A stretch of DNA of 64,000 nucleotides from CAVVAL01 sp963742725 (GTDB lineage Bacteria; Actinomycetota; Actinomycetes; Mycobacteriales; Cryptosporangiaceae): the NCBI GenBank assembly GCA_963742725.1, contig CAVUMX010000003.1:2294001-2358000 (forward strand), written 5' to 3'. This document shows positions 1 through 9,536 of the stretch, piece after piece. A model generated the notes under the pieces. That model was given only the letters and a program-made list of their open reading frames with translations. It was not told where the DNA came from and searched no databases. Positions within the stretch are counted from its first letter, which is position 1. The number at the start of each line of letters is the position of its first letter. The position numbers and the translations under genes were made by a program.

Positions 1-84
1 CCGCTGCCGCGGATGCGCCGCGAACCGCGCGTTCGGCGTGCCGCTCCCCCGCACGAGCCGCCACCGCCTGCCCGCCCCGGACAT
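1..84 (-). CDS. Possible N-terminus of cell-division protein FtsQ (partial, runs off the window)
   Basis: An open minus-strand frame starts at ATG 84 (GTG 87 just upstream is the alternative) and runs off the left edge. The visible residues are Arg-rich (MSGAGRRWRLVRG...), which would fit the disordered cytoplasmic tail of an actinobacterial FtsQ, and ftsQ commonly follows murC in this cluster. Only 28 codons are visible, with no membrane segment or POTRA domain, so the call rests mostly on position. The frame could be chance coding in GC-rich DNA. Confidence 0.35.
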   Translation of the reverse strand, partial: MSGAGRRWRLVRGSGTPNARFAAHPRQR

Positions 85-112
85 CACAGCCCTCGAGCGG
101 CCGGCCGCCGCA

Positions 113-183
113 CAACTGTCGGGGTTATCGGGGTATCCGGCGCCGGGTTACAGCACTGCTTCCCGGACAGTCCGGTTTGGCCC
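113..183. repeat. 71-bp palindrome-bearing dispersed repeat, copy 1 (3' of murC)
   Basis: This 71-bp stretch matches 28994-29064 at 63 of 71 positions with no gaps. It begins CAACTGTCGGGGTTATCG and ends around the palindrome CCGGACAGTCCGG. The 17-bp tail CAGTCCGGTTTGGCCCG (168-184) recurs directly at 204-220. It lies between murC and the presumed ftsQ. ACTGTC near one end and GACAGT near the other can pair, so the element may fold. No gene is seen between 85 and 254. Confidence 0.8.
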
Positions 184-254
184 GGCGGGTGCGCCGGGCG
201 CGGCAGTCCGGTTTGGCCCGGGGGCGGGGTCGACCGGCGGGCCCGGCGCGGGCA

Positions 255-1679
255 TCAGTCCTGCCGGTCCGCGAGGGCCGTGAGGATCTCCTCGCCCATC
301 ATCGAGATCGGCGGGGCACCCATCGTCAGCACGAGGTCGCCCTCGCGGGCGCGGCGCGCCACCTCGGGCGCGACCGCTGACCAGGACGGTTCGAACACGA
401 CGTGCTCCGGCGCGAGCGTCAACGCGCGGGCGAGCGCGGCGCCGCCCTGGCCGGGTTCGCGTTCCTCGCCCGGGCAGAAGACCTCCATGACGATGACCTC
501 GTCGGCCAGGTCGAGGGCGGCGGCGAGACCGGCTTCGAACGCGATCGTCCGGTAGAGCCGGTACGGCTGGAACACGACGATGAGGCGCCCGTCGCCGGTG
601 ACCTCGCGGACGGTGCGCATCGACACGTCCATCGACGTGGGGTGGTAGGCGTACTCGTCGTAGACGCGCACACCGTCCACTGTGCCCTTGTGCTCGAACC
701 GGCGGCGCACGCCCCGGTAGCTGGCGAGCGCCTCGATGGCGTTGGCGGCCGGCACGCCGAGCTTCAGCGCGGTGAGCAGCGCGGCGCCGGAGTTCAGCGC
801 GATGTGCGCGCCGGGCACGTTGACCGTGACGAATCCGACGGTCTCGCCGTCGAGCAACGCCTGGTACGTGCTGCTGGTGATGTCGGTCTTGAGTCCGGTG
901 AACCGCAGGTCGGCGTCCTCGGCGTGGCCGTACGTGAAGACGGTCCGGCCCTTGCCGCGGGCGTACTCGGCGAGCCGCATCGCGCCGGGGTCGTCGGCGC
1001 ACACCACGAGGAAGCCGTCGTCGGTGATCCGGTCGGCGAACTCGGCGAACGCCGCCTCGACGCCGGCCAGGTCGCCGTACGTGTCGAGGTGGTCGGCCTC
1101 GATGTTGGTGACGATCGCGACCGTCGGGCTGTACAGGAGGAAGGTCTTGTCGCTCTCGTCGGCCTCCACGACGAAGTGCTCGCCGCTGCCGTGGTGCGCG
1201 CTGGACCCGATCTCGGCCAGCTCGCCGCCGATGACGAACGACGGGTCCATGCCGTTGTGCTGCAGGACGGTCGTCATCATCGAGGTGGTGGTCGTCTTGC
1301 CGTTGGTGCCGGCGACCGCGATGCTCTGGCGGCCGTTCATGGCCGTGACCAGCGCCTCTGCGCGGTGCAGCACGCGCAGCCCGCGCCGGCGGGCCTCGGC
1401 CAGCTCCAGGTTGTCCTCGCGGATCGCGGTCGAGTAGACGACCGTGTCGACGCCGTCGAGGTTGCTGACGTCGTGTCCCATGTGGATCTTGGCCCCGAGT
1501 GCGCGCAGCGCGTCCAGCGCCGGCCACTCTCGCATGTCGCTGCCGCTGACCGGGATGCCCCGGGTCACGAGCAGCCGGGCCACGCCGTTCATGCCGACGC
1601 CGCCGATGCCGATGACGTGGACGTTGCCCAGGTCCTCGGCGGTGACGCCGGTCAGGTCGTTGTTGGTCTCGACGATCAT
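255..1679 (-). CDS. murC: UDP-N-acetylmuramate--L-alanine ligase MurC
   Basis: Cytoplasmic Mur ligase adding L-Ala to UDP-MurNAc with ATP, the first step of stem-peptide synthesis. The 474-aa product (usual family size) begins MIVETNNDLTGV, has an N-terminal Rossmann segment HVIGIGGVGMNGVARLL, then the ATP loop AGTNGKTTTTSMM near residue 126 and the HHGSGEHFVVEADESD segment typical of MurC. The ATG at 1679 overlaps the murG stop (ATGA), which fixes the start although the frame stays open further upstream inside murG. It is the last complete gene of the dcw run here, and translational coupling to murG is likely. Confidence 0.96.
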   Translation of the reverse strand: MIVETNNDLTGVTAEDLGNVHVIGIGGVGMNGVARLLVTRGIPVSGSDMREWPALDALRALGAKIHMGHDVSNLDGVDTVVYSTAIREDNLELAEARRRGLRVLHRAEALVTAMNGRQSIAVAGTNGKTTTTSMMTTVLQHNGMDPSFVIGGELAEIGSSAHHGSGEHFVVEADESDKTFLLYSPTVAIVTNIEADHLDTYGDLAGVEAAFAEFADRITDDGFLVVCADDPGAMRLAEYARGKGRTVFTYGHAEDADLRFTGLKTDITSSTYQALLDGETVGFVTVNVPGAHIALNSGAALLTALKLGVPAANAIEALASYRGVRRRFEHKGTVDGVRVYDEYAYHPTSMDVSMRTVREVTGDGRLIVVFQPYRLYRTIAFEAGLAAALDLADEVIVMEVFCPGEEREPGQGGAALARALTLAPEHVVFEPSWSAVAPEVARRAREGDLVLTMGAPPISMMGEEILTALADRQD

Positions 1680-2767
1680 GAGCCCACCGCCTCGCGTACC
1701 AGGGCCAGCAGTGCCTCGTCGCCGTCGCGACGGCCGTAGGACGCCGCGGCGTCCGACATGCCGCGCAGCCGGTCCGGGTCGGTGAGCAGACCGATCACGT
1801 TCTCCTCCAGCCACGACGGGGACAGCTCGGCGTCCTCGACAATCATGCCGCCACCCGCGTTGACCACGGGCAGCGCGTTGCGCCGCTGCTCCCCGTTACC
1901 CCACGGCAACGGTACGTATACCGCAGGCAGCCCGACCGCCGCGACCTCCGCGCACGTCATCGCGCCGCCACGGCAGATGATCAGGTCGGAGGCGGCGTAG
2001 CCGAGGTCCATCCGGTCCAGGTACGGCAGCGCGACGTACGGGGCGCCGGTGCCGGACGGGATGTCGTCGAGGGTGTTGCGGGCGCCGATGACGTGCAGGA
2101 CCTGCACGCCTGCCGCCCCGAGCCTGTGCGCCGCCCCGGCGACCGCGTGGTTGATCGAGCGGGCACCCTGCGAGCCGCCGGAGACCATCAGCGTCGGACG
2201 GTCCGGGTCGAGCCCGAAGTGCGCCCGCGCCTTGGCCCGCTCGGCGTGACGGTCCAGGGTCGAGATCGTCCGCCGCAGCGGCACCCCGACGACGCGGCCG
2301 TGCTTGAGTGCCACGTGGTCGCCGCCGAGGCCGACGAAGTCCGTCAGCCGGGCGCCGACCTTGTTGGCCAGGCCCGCCGGGTTGTTCACCTCGTGCACGA
2401 CCGCCGGGGTGTGGTTGCGCCACGCCGCCAGGTACGCGGGCAGCGCCACGTAGCCGCCGAAGCCGACGACCACGTCCGCCGCGACGTCGTTGAGCACCTC
2501 ACGGGCCGCGGCGACGCTGCGCCCGACCCTGCCCGGCGTCCGGACGAGGTCGGCGTTGGGCTTGCGCGGCATCGGGTACGCGGGGATGAGCCGCAGGTCC
2601 CAGCCGCGTGCCGGGATGATCTCCGCCTCCAGGCCCTTCTCGGTCCCCAGGCAGGTGACCCGTACGTCCGGATCGTGCCGGCGCAGGCAGTCGGCCAGCG
2701 CCAGGGCCGGTTCGATGTGGCCTCCGGTACCGCCACCGGCCAGGACCACCGAACGCAACACCGTCAC
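1676..2767 (-). CDS. murG: UDP-N-acetylglucosamine--N-acetylmuramyl-(pentapeptide) pyrophosphoryl-undecaprenol GlcNAc transferase MurG
   Basis: Membrane-associated GT28 enzyme converting lipid I to lipid II. The N-terminus VVLAGGGTGGHIEPALALAD is the family's Gly-rich loop 1. The C-terminal half carries the donor-binding segment IICRGGAMTCAEVAAVGLP and PWGNGEQRRNA. I chose GTG 2767, which overlaps the ftsW stop as GTGA and gives 363 aa; a second in-frame GTG six bases on (2761) is also possible. The frame is open much further upstream, but that part is the shadow of ftsW. It overlaps murC by 4 bp. Confidence 0.95.
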   Translation of the reverse strand: MTVLRSVVLAGGGTGGHIEPALALADCLRRHDPDVRVTCLGTEKGLEAEIIPARGWDLRLIPAYPMPRKPNADLVRTPGRVGRSVAAAREVLNDVAADVVVGFGGYVALPAYLAAWRNHTPAVVHEVNNPAGLANKVGARLTDFVGLGGDHVALKHGRVVGVPLRRTISTLDRHAERAKARAHFGLDPDRPTLMVSGGSQGARSINHAVAGAAHRLGAAGVQVLHVIGARNTLDDIPSGTGAPYVALPYLDRMDLGYAASDLIICRGGAMTCAEVAAVGLPAVYVPLPWGNGEQRRNALPVVNAGGGMIVEDAELSPSWLEENVIGLLTDPDRLRGMSDAAASYGRRDGDEALLALVREAVGS

Positions 2768-4074
2768 CCACGACCTCCAGAACGCTCCGATAACGACCGC
2801 CGCCGTTGACCTTCGAGGGGCGGCAGCGGGATTCCCCACATCTTGGACCACCACGTTCTGCCCCGGGCATGCAGGGCTGCCGCAGCGTCGGGCTCGGCAC
2901 GTGCGAACGACGCCAGCATGCCGACGATGAACATGGTGAGAACCAGCGAGCTGCCACCTGCCGAGATCAGGGGCAACGGGACGCCGGTGATCGGTACCAG
3001 GTTCGCCACGGCGCCCATGTTGATCAGCGCCTGCCCGGCGAGCCAGAGCGTGCACGAGGCCGCGACCAGGCGGCGGAACGGGTCGCTGACCCGGCGCGCG
3101 ACCCGGAGTCCGGCGTAGGTGAACACGCAGAACAGCCCGATGACGACGAAGCAGCCGATGACGCCCAGCTCCTCGCCGATCACGGCGAAGATGAAGTCGT
3201 TGTGCTCCTCGGGCAGGTAGCCCCACTTCTCCCGACCCTGGCCCAGGCCGACGCCCCACCAGCCGCCGCCGCCGAGCGCCAGCAGCCCGTGGACCGCCTG
3301 GTACCCCTCGCGGTCGGCGACGGCGAACGGATCGGTGAAGCTGGTGAACCGGTCCATGCGGTAGTCGCGGCCGAACACGAGTGCCACCACGCCCACCATG
3401 CCCGTGGCGAGCAGGCCGCCGAAGACCCGGAACCGCACCCCGGACACCCACAACAGCGTGAGCAGGACGATGAGCAGCAGCAGCATGCTGCCGAGGTCGT
3501 TGTGGCCGACGAGCAGCAGCATGACCCCGGACACCGGCAGCAGCGGCACCGCGAGGTGCTTCCACTCCCCCAGCAACGCGCGCTTGTGCAGCAGGGTCAC
3601 TGCGCCCCACAGGGCGAGGCCGAGCTTCGCCAGTTCGGCGGGCTGCACCTGGATCGGACCGAGCTTGACCCACAGGTACACGCCGTTGGCCTGGATGCCG
3701 ATCGTCTCCGGGATCAGCCACAGCAGGATCAACATCGACGCGGCCGTGAGCAGGATCGGGTAGGCGAGCAGTTCGTAGCCACGCACCTTCAGCCGGAGCC
3801 CCAGCCAGAACGCGGGGAGGCCGATCGCCGCCCACTTGGCCTGCGCCGCGAAGACGGTGTAGGCGCTGCCGCTCTCCTGGTACGAGTCGATGCTCGACGC
3901 CGACAGCACCATCGCCAGGCCGATCGCCAGCAGCAGGCCCGCGCTGGCGAGGATCAGGTAGTACGACGACATCGGGCGCCGCAGCAGCCCGGACAGCGCC
4001 GAGAAAGGGTTGATCGCGGCCCGGTCGACGAGCGACGGGGCCTCCTTCGGGGGGAGGGTCGCCGGCCCGCTCAC
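2764..4074 (-). CDS. ftsW: Lipid II polymerase / division SEDS protein FtsW
   Basis: SEDS-family peptidoglycan glycosyltransferase of the divisome, working with FtsI. The 436-aa protein has about ten hydrophobic segments, beginning with YYLILASAGLLLAIGLAMVL after a ~35-residue cytoplasmic tail, and has the late family pattern LINMGAVANLVPITGVPLPL followed by ISAGGSS. The C-terminus ends in a charged tail. ATG 4074 overlaps the murD stop and the stop overlaps the murG start, so it is tightly coupled in the operon. RodA is the main alternative, but the position between murD and murG argues for FtsW. Confidence 0.95.
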   Translation of the reverse strand: MSGPATLPPKEAPSLVDRAAINPFSALSGLLRRPMSSYYLILASAGLLLAIGLAMVLSASSIDSYQESGSAYTVFAAQAKWAAIGLPAFWLGLRLKVRGYELLAYPILLTAASMLILLWLIPETIGIQANGVYLWVKLGPIQVQPAELAKLGLALWGAVTLLHKRALLGEWKHLAVPLLPVSGVMLLLVGHNDLGSMLLLLIVLLTLLWVSGVRFRVFGGLLATGMVGVVALVFGRDYRMDRFTSFTDPFAVADREGYQAVHGLLALGGGGWWGVGLGQGREKWGYLPEEHNDFIFAVIGEELGVIGCFVVIGLFCVFTYAGLRVARRVSDPFRRLVAASCTLWLAGQALINMGAVANLVPITGVPLPLISAGGSSLVLTMFIVGMLASFARAEPDAAAALHARGRTWWSKMWGIPLPPLEGQRRRSLSERSGGRG

Positions 4075-5489
4075 GGACCCTCGAGCGCCGCGACGGCGGC
4101 GGCGAACGCCTCGCCGCGACGTTCGAAGCTGGCGAACATGTCCTTGGACGCGGCGGCCGGCGCGAGCAGCACGACGTCCCCCGGCGCGGCGAGCCGGGCC
4201 GCGGCGGCGACGACCTCTGTCATGGCTCCATCATCGGTTCTGGAGACGTCCACCACGGGGACCTCGGGCGCGTGTCGGGCGAGCGCCTCGGCGATCTGGG
4301 CCCGGTCGACGCCGAGCAGCACCGCGCCGGACAGCCGCGGCGCGGCCAGCGCGACGAGCTCGTCGATGTCCACGCCCTTGAGCTGGCCACCGGCCACCCA
4401 CACGATCCGCGGGTAGGACGTCAGCGACGCGGCGGCGGCGTGCGGGTTGGTGGCCTTGCTGTCGTCCACCCAGTCGACGCCGCCCACGGACGCCACGAAC
4501 GCGTTGCGGTGCGGTTCGGGCTGGTAGGCGCGCAGGCCCTTCGCCACGTCCTCGCCGCTCACACCGAACGCCCGGGCCAGCGCGGCGGCCGCGAGGGCGT
4601 TCGCCACGTTGTGCGGACCGGCCGGGCGCACGTCGCCGATCGTCCCCAGCTCGACGGCGTGGGCAGGGTCCTGGACGAACGCGCGGTCGACCAGGACGTC
4701 CTCGACCACGCCGAGCTGGCCCGGTGCCGGGACGCCCAGCGTGAAGCCGACGACCCGGCCGGCGGCGGCGCCGCCGGTCGGGTCTGGCGCGTCATCGGTC
4801 GGGCCTGCCGAGCTGGCGAGCAGCGCCGCGACGCGCGGGTCGTCGGCGTTGCCGATCACGACACCGGTCCCGCGCCAGATCGCCGTCTTCGCATCCGCGT
4901 AGGCGTCGAAGCCGCCGTGCCAGTCCAGGTGGTCGTCGGCGAGGTTGAGCAGCGCGCCGGCCGCCGGAGCCACCCGCGAGGACCAGTGCAGCTGGAAGCT
5001 GCTCAGCTCGACGGCGAGGACGTCGTACGGCTCCGGGTCGAGCACCGCGCTCAGCAGCGGGTAGCCGATGTTGCCGGTGGCGATCGCGCGCAGTCCGGCG
5101 GCGCGCAGGATCGAGGCGAGCATCGTCACCGTCGTGGTCTTGCCGTTGGTGCCGGTGATCGCGAGCCACGGCGCCGCGTCCTCGCCGCGCAGGCGCCAGG
5201 CCAGCTCCGGCTCGCTGAAGACCTCCAGGCCGGCGCTCGCCGCGGCCAGGACCAGCGGGTGGTCGGGACGGAAGCCCGGCGACACGACCAGTTCGGTGAC
5301 GCCGTCCGGAACCTCGGTCGCGTCCGGGACCGTCGCGGCGCCCTTGCCGGCCAGCTCGGCCAGCCCCGCGTGCCCGGCCCGGTCGGTGACCGTGACCGAC
5401 GCTCCGCGCGCCAGCAGCGCCTCGGTGACCGCCACGCCCGAGACGCCGGCCCCGGCGACCAGGACGTGCCGGCCCGCGTACACGTCCAT
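4071..5489 (-). CDS. murD: UDP-N-acetylmuramoylalanine--D-glutamate ligase MurD
   Basis: Cytoplasmic ATP-dependent ligase adding D-Glu to UDP-MurNAc-L-Ala. The 472-aa product opens MDVYAGRHVLVAGAGVSGVA (Rossmann-like N-domain), has the ATP loop LAITGTNGKTTTVTMLASIL near residue 118, and the C-domain segments GVDWVDDSKATNPHAAAASL and VLLAPAAASKDMFASFERRG that mark MurD. The start is ATG 5489 within TAATG, where the mraY stop and murD start share a base. Codon use matches its neighbours. Confidence 0.96.
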   Translation of the reverse strand: MDVYAGRHVLVAGAGVSGVAVTEALLARGASVTVTDRAGHAGLAELAGKGAATVPDATEVPDGVTELVVSPGFRPDHPLVLAAASAGLEVFSEPELAWRLRGEDAAPWLAITGTNGKTTTVTMLASILRAAGLRAIATGNIGYPLLSAVLDPEPYDVLAVELSSFQLHWSSRVAPAAGALLNLADDHLDWHGGFDAYADAKTAIWRGTGVVIGNADDPRVAALLASSAGPTDDAPDPTGGAAAGRVVGFTLGVPAPGQLGVVEDVLVDRAFVQDPAHAVELGTIGDVRPAGPHNVANALAAAALARAFGVSGEDVAKGLRAYQPEPHRNAFVASVGGVDWVDDSKATNPHAAAASLTSYPRIVWVAGGQLKGVDIDELVALAAPRLSGAVLLGVDRAQIAEALARHAPEVPVVDVSRTDDGAMTEVVAAAARLAAPGDVVLLAPAAASKDMFASFERRGEAFAAAVAALEGP

Positions 5490-6559
5490 TACAGGACCCT
5501 GAGGTAGTCGGCGAAGAAGATGCCCAGGCCGCCCGCGACGCCGATCCCGGCGAGGATCCAGAACCGGACGACGATCGTCGTCTCCGCCCAGCCGACCAGT
5601 TCGAAGTGATGTTGTAGTGGCGCCATCCGGAAGACCCGCTTGCCGGTGCTGCGGAACGAGATGATCTGGATGATCACCGACAGCGTGATGATGACGAACA
5701 GGCTGCCGATGATCGCGAGCAGCAGCGTCGTGCGGGTGGTGAGCGCCAGACCGGCGATCAGGCCGCCGAGTGCCAGCGCCCCCGTGTCGCCCATGAACAC
5801 CTTGGCCGGCGGCGCGTTCCACCACAGGAACCCGAAGCAGGCGCCGGCCGCCGCGGCGGCGATCAGCGCGATGTCGATCGGGTCCCGGACCTCGTAGCAG
5901 TAGTCCGTCGGCTTCAGCCAGGACAGGCCGCAGGCGTGGCGGGCCTGCCAGAACGAGATGAGGACGTACGAGCCGAGCACCATGACCGACGGCCCGGTCG
6001 CCAGGCCGTCGAGCCCGTCGGTGAGGTTCACGCCGTTGGCGGCCGCGATCACGACGAACGCGAACAGCGCGGCGGCGCCGATCTGGGTCAGGTTGAAGTC
6101 GAGGTCGCGGATGAACGACAGCTTGTCCGAGGCGACCGTCGTCCCGTCCTCGTCGGCCAGGTTCAACGCCAGCACCGCGAACGCGACCGCGACGACGACC
6201 TGGCCGAGCAGCTTGCCGCGCTTGTTCAGTCCGAGGCTGCGCTTCTTGCGGATCTTGATGAAGTCGTCGAGGAACCCGACCAGGCCCATGCCGACGAACA
6301 GCCCGAGCAGCGTCACCGCGGTCGGCGAGATCGTCCGGTCACCGATCACCAGCTGCGCCACGATGTAGGCGACCACCGTGGCGAAGATGAAGACGATGCC
6401 GCCCATGGTGGGCGTGCCGCGCTTGGACGCGTGGTGCTTGGGCCCCTCCTCGCGGATCTCCTGCCCGAACTTCAGTCGGTGCAGGTACTTGATCGCGATC
6501 GGGGTGCCGAAGATGGAGACGATGAACGCGACGAACGCCGCGGCGAGCACACTCCTCAC
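5489..6559 (-). CDS. mraY: Phospho-N-acetylmuramoyl-pentapeptide transferase MraY
   Basis: Integral membrane enzyme moving phospho-MurNAc-pentapeptide to undecaprenyl phosphate to form lipid I. The 356-aa protein has about ten membrane segments and the family signatures EGPKHHASKRGTPTMGGIVF, the Asp-rich catalytic loop VNLTDGLDGLATG, and VFMGDTGALALGGLIAG. The C-terminal HHFELVGWAETTIVVRFWIL is also diagnostic. ATG 6559 overlaps the murF stop by 4 bp, and the stop is TAA shared with the murD start. Confidence 0.97.
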   Translation of the reverse strand: MRSVLAAAFVAFIVSIFGTPIAIKYLHRLKFGQEIREEGPKHHASKRGTPTMGGIVFIFATVVAYIVAQLVIGDRTISPTAVTLLGLFVGMGLVGFLDDFIKIRKKRSLGLNKRGKLLGQVVVAVAFAVLALNLADEDGTTVASDKLSFIRDLDFNLTQIGAAALFAFVVIAAANGVNLTDGLDGLATGPSVMVLGSYVLISFWQARHACGLSWLKPTDYCYEVRDPIDIALIAAAAAGACFGFLWWNAPPAKVFMGDTGALALGGLIAGLALTTRTTLLLAIIGSLFVIITLSVIIQIISFRSTGKRVFRMAPLQHHFELVGWAETTIVVRFWILAGIGVAGGLGIFFADYLRVL

Positions 6560-7941
6560 GCGTCAGCCTCCCCGGCCAGCAGGGCCTCGGTGATGCGTTC
6601 CAGCTGCGCCGACCTGGACGCCTTGACCAGCACGACGTCGCCGGGGCGCAGCTGCTCGCGCAGCAGGCGCGTCGCGGCCTCGATGTCGGGCACGTGCACG
6701 GATTCCTCTCCCCAAGAACCTTCGAGCACCGCACCCGCGTGGATGGGTGCGGCAACCTCTCCCACGACGACCAGGCGGTCGACGTCGAGGCGGACGACCA
6801 GCCGGCCGATCGCGTCGTGCTCGGTACGCGACTGGTCGCCCAGTTCGTTCATCTGGCCGAGCACCGCCCAGCTGCGGCGGCCGGCCGACATCGCCTTGAG
6901 CGCCTTGAGCGCCGCCCGGACCGAGTCGGGGTTGGCGTTGTACGCGTCGTCGATGACGGTCACCCCGTCGGAGCGCTCGGTGACCTCCATCCGGTGCCGG
7001 CTCGCCGGGCGGGCGTCCGCCAGCGCGGCGGCCACGTCGTCGAGCGGCATCCCCAGCTCCAGCGCGACGGCCGCGGCCGCGAGCGCGTTGCCGACCTGGT
7101 GCTCGCCGTGCAGGCCGAGCCGCACCTTCACCGAGCCGGCGGGCGCGACCAGCGTGAAGCTGGCGCGGCCGGCCGGGTCGAGATCGACCGATTCGGCGCG
7201 GACGTCGGCGTCGGCCGCCAACCCGACCAGGACGACCCTGGCCTCGGTGCGGTCCTTCATCGCGCGGACCCGCGGGTCGTCGGCGTTCAGGACGGCCAGC
7301 CCGTGCGCAGGCAGCGCCTCGACCAGCTCGCCCTTCGCCTTGGCCGTGACCTCGATGCCGCCGAACTCGCCCACGTGCGCGGTGCCGACGTTGAGGACGA
7401 CGCCGATCCGGGGCCGCGCGACATCGGTGAGCCACGTGATGTGCCCCAGGCCGCGCGCACCCTTCTCCAGCACCAGGTACCGCGTGCCGGAATCGGCGCG
7501 CAGCACCGTGTACGGGTGGCCCAGCTCGTTGTTGAACGATCCGGGCGGCGCCACGGTCTCGCCGAGGCGGCGCAGCACGTGTGCGATGAGGTCCTTGGTC
7601 GACGTCTTGCCGGACGAACCCGTCACGCCGACGATCGTCAGCTCGGGCAGCCGCTCGGTGACCGCACGGGCCAGCTTCGCCAGCGCCACGAGCGGATCGT
7701 CGACGAGGACCGCCGGAGCGTCCACCTCGCGGGTGGCCAGCACCGCCACGGCGCCCGCGTCCAGCGCGGTACGGGCGTAGTCGTGGCCGTCGACCCGCTC
7801 GCCGGGGATCGCCACGAACAGTCCGCCGGGACCGACCTTGCGCGAGTCGAACTCGACCGCGCCGGTGACCTCGATCTCCCCACTACCAACGAGCCGTCCG
7901 CCGGTGATCCGTGCGATCTCGGCCAGGCTGAGCGGGATCAC
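6556..7941 (-). CDS. murF: UDP-N-acetylmuramoyl-tripeptide--D-alanyl-D-alanine ligase MurF
   Basis: Adds D-Ala-D-Ala to UDP-MurNAc-tripeptide in the cytosol. The 461 aa show an N-domain (MIPLSLAEIARITGGRL), the ATP loop VGVTGSSGKTSTKDLIAHVL near residue 108, and the C-domain segment VIDDAYNANPDSVRAALKAL, a strong MurF signature. It sits between murE and mraY with ATGA overlaps on both sides, as is usual in actinobacterial dcw clusters. Confidence 0.96.
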   Translation of the reverse strand: MIPLSLAEIARITGGRLVGSGEIEVTGAVEFDSRKVGPGGLFVAIPGERVDGHDYARTALDAGAVAVLATREVDAPAVLVDDPLVALAKLARAVTERLPELTIVGVTGSSGKTSTKDLIAHVLRRLGETVAPPGSFNNELGHPYTVLRADSGTRYLVLEKGARGLGHITWLTDVARPRIGVVLNVGTAHVGEFGGIEVTAKAKGELVEALPAHGLAVLNADDPRVRAMKDRTEARVVLVGLAADADVRAESVDLDPAGRASFTLVAPAGSVKVRLGLHGEHQVGNALAAAAVALELGMPLDDVAAALADARPASRHRMEVTERSDGVTVIDDAYNANPDSVRAALKALKAMSAGRRSWAVLGQMNELGDQSRTEHDAIGRLVVRLDVDRLVVVGEVAAPIHAGAVLEGSWGEESVHVPDIEAATRLLREQLRPGDVVLVKASRSAQLERITEALLAGEADA

Positions 7942-9515
7942 CCGTAGACCTCGCGCAGGGCCGCCGCGAGCACCTCGCGGTCATCGAACGGGTGTACCAC
8001 GTCACCAACCTCCTGGCCCTGTTCATGTCCCTTGCCCAGCACCGCGATCGTGTCGCCCGCCTCGGAGCGGCGGACCGCCTCCACGATCGCCGCGCGCCGG
8101 TCGCCCACCTCGACGACGTCCGCGCGATCCTCCGGCGCCACGTGCGAGATGCCTTCGAGCATCGCCGCGCGGATCAACCACGGGAACTCCGACCGCGGGT
8201 TGTCATCCGTCACGATCACGATCTCGGACGCGCGCGCGGCAGCGGCGCCCATCAGCGGCCGCTTGCCCTTGTCCCGGTCGCCGCCACACCCCAGGACGCT
8301 GATCAGCCGGCCCTTCGTCACCTGGCGCAGCGCCGCCAGCGCCGCCGCGACCGACTGCGGGTCGTGGGCGTAGTCGACCACGGCGAGGACCTCGTCGCCG
8401 GCGCCCTCGCCCGCCCGGACCTGCTCCATGCGGCCCGGCACCGAACCCGTCGCGGCCACCGCTGAAGCCGCCAGCACCGGATCCACTCCGACCTCCACCA
8501 GCGTGACGACGGCCAGCGCCGCGTTGTCGACGTTGTATTCCCCCGCCATGGCGACGCCGGTGTCCAGCGCGACGCCGTCCGGGCCCTGCAGCTGGAAGCT
8601 CTGGCCGTTGCGGCACGCCGTCCGCCCGGTGACCCGCCACGTGGCGTCGGGGGAACCGGACGGCGACACCGTCACGGTCCCGGCGCCGACCAGCCGCTGG
8701 CCGGCCTTGTCGTCGACGTTCACGATCGCGCGGGCGCTCCGGTCGTCGAACAGGCGGGCCTTGGCCGCGAAGTAGTCCTCGACGTCGGCGTGGAAGTCCA
8801 GGTGGTCCTCGCCCAGGTTGGTGAACACCGCCGCCGCGAACTGCACGCCCTCGACCCGGCTCAGCGCCAGCGCGTGGCTGGACACCTCCATCACCACGGC
8901 CGTCACACCGCGCTCCCGCGCCACCGCGAGCAGCGCCTGGAGATCAGGCGCCTCCGGCGTCGTGCGGGCGGACGGCAGCACCTCGTCGGCCAGCCGCGTC
9001 TCGACCGTGCCCAGCAGCCCCGTGACGTGCCCGGCGGCGCGCAGCCCGGCCTCGACCAGGTACGCCGTCGTGGTCTTGCCGTTCGTCCCGGTGATGCCGA
9101 CGATCGTGAGGTCGGCGGACGGGTTCCCGTACACGACCGCGGCGATACCGCCGAGGGCCGCGCGCGGGTCGGGCACCACCAACCGGGGCAGACCGGACCG
9201 GGCGGCCATCGCCGCACCGGCCTCGTCGGTCAGGATCGCGACGGCGCCGTTCTCGACCGCCTGTGCCACGAAGCTGGCGCCGTGCGCGCGGGCACCGGGC
9301 AGCGCCGCGTACAGGTCGCCGGGCTGCACGGCCCGGCTGTCGAGGGTCACGCCGGTGACGGCGACCTTGCCAGGCGAGGCGCCCGCGAGGAGCGTGCCGC
9401 CCGCGGGCAGCAGGTCGGCGAGGCGGCGCGGTGGGACCTTCTCAGGTCGCAGAACACGTGTGGGGGACACGGGCTCAGACCCTACCCGCGTCGTCATGGC
9501 AGTGCCGCAGCGCAC
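7938..9515 (-). CDS. murE: UDP-N-acetylmuramoyl-L-alanyl-D-glutamate--2,6-diaminopimelate ligase MurE
   Basis: Adds the third stem amino acid. The C-terminal motif DDNPRSE is the form associated with meso-diaminopimelate, predicting an mDAP wall. The ATP loop is GITGTNGKTTTAYLVEAGLR. The start is uncertain: GTG 9515 has a Shine-Dalgarno-like GGAGGG about 4 bases before it, while ATG 9497 six codons later has none; I used 9515 (525 aa). It follows ftsI with a 21-bp gap, the first non-overlapping junction downstream of ftsI, and overlaps murF by 4 bp. Confidence 0.93.
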   Translation of the reverse strand: MRCGTAMTTRVGSEPVSPTRVLRPEKVPPRRLADLLPAGGTLLAGASPGKVAVTGVTLDSRAVQPGDLYAALPGARAHGASFVAQAVENGAVAILTDEAGAAMAARSGLPRLVVPDPRAALGGIAAVVYGNPSADLTIVGITGTNGKTTTAYLVEAGLRAAGHVTGLLGTVETRLADEVLPSARTTPEAPDLQALLAVARERGVTAVVMEVSSHALALSRVEGVQFAAAVFTNLGEDHLDFHADVEDYFAAKARLFDDRSARAIVNVDDKAGQRLVGAGTVTVSPSGSPDATWRVTGRTACRNGQSFQLQGPDGVALDTGVAMAGEYNVDNAALAVVTLVEVGVDPVLAASAVAATGSVPGRMEQVRAGEGAGDEVLAVVDYAHDPQSVAAALAALRQVTKGRLISVLGCGGDRDKGKRPLMGAAAARASEIVIVTDDNPRSEFPWLIRAAMLEGISHVAPEDRADVVEVGDRRAAIVEAVRRSEAGDTIAVLGKGHEQGQEVGDVVHPFDDREVLAAALREVYG

Positions 9516-9536
9516 TTACCCTCCGGCACGGCGGGC

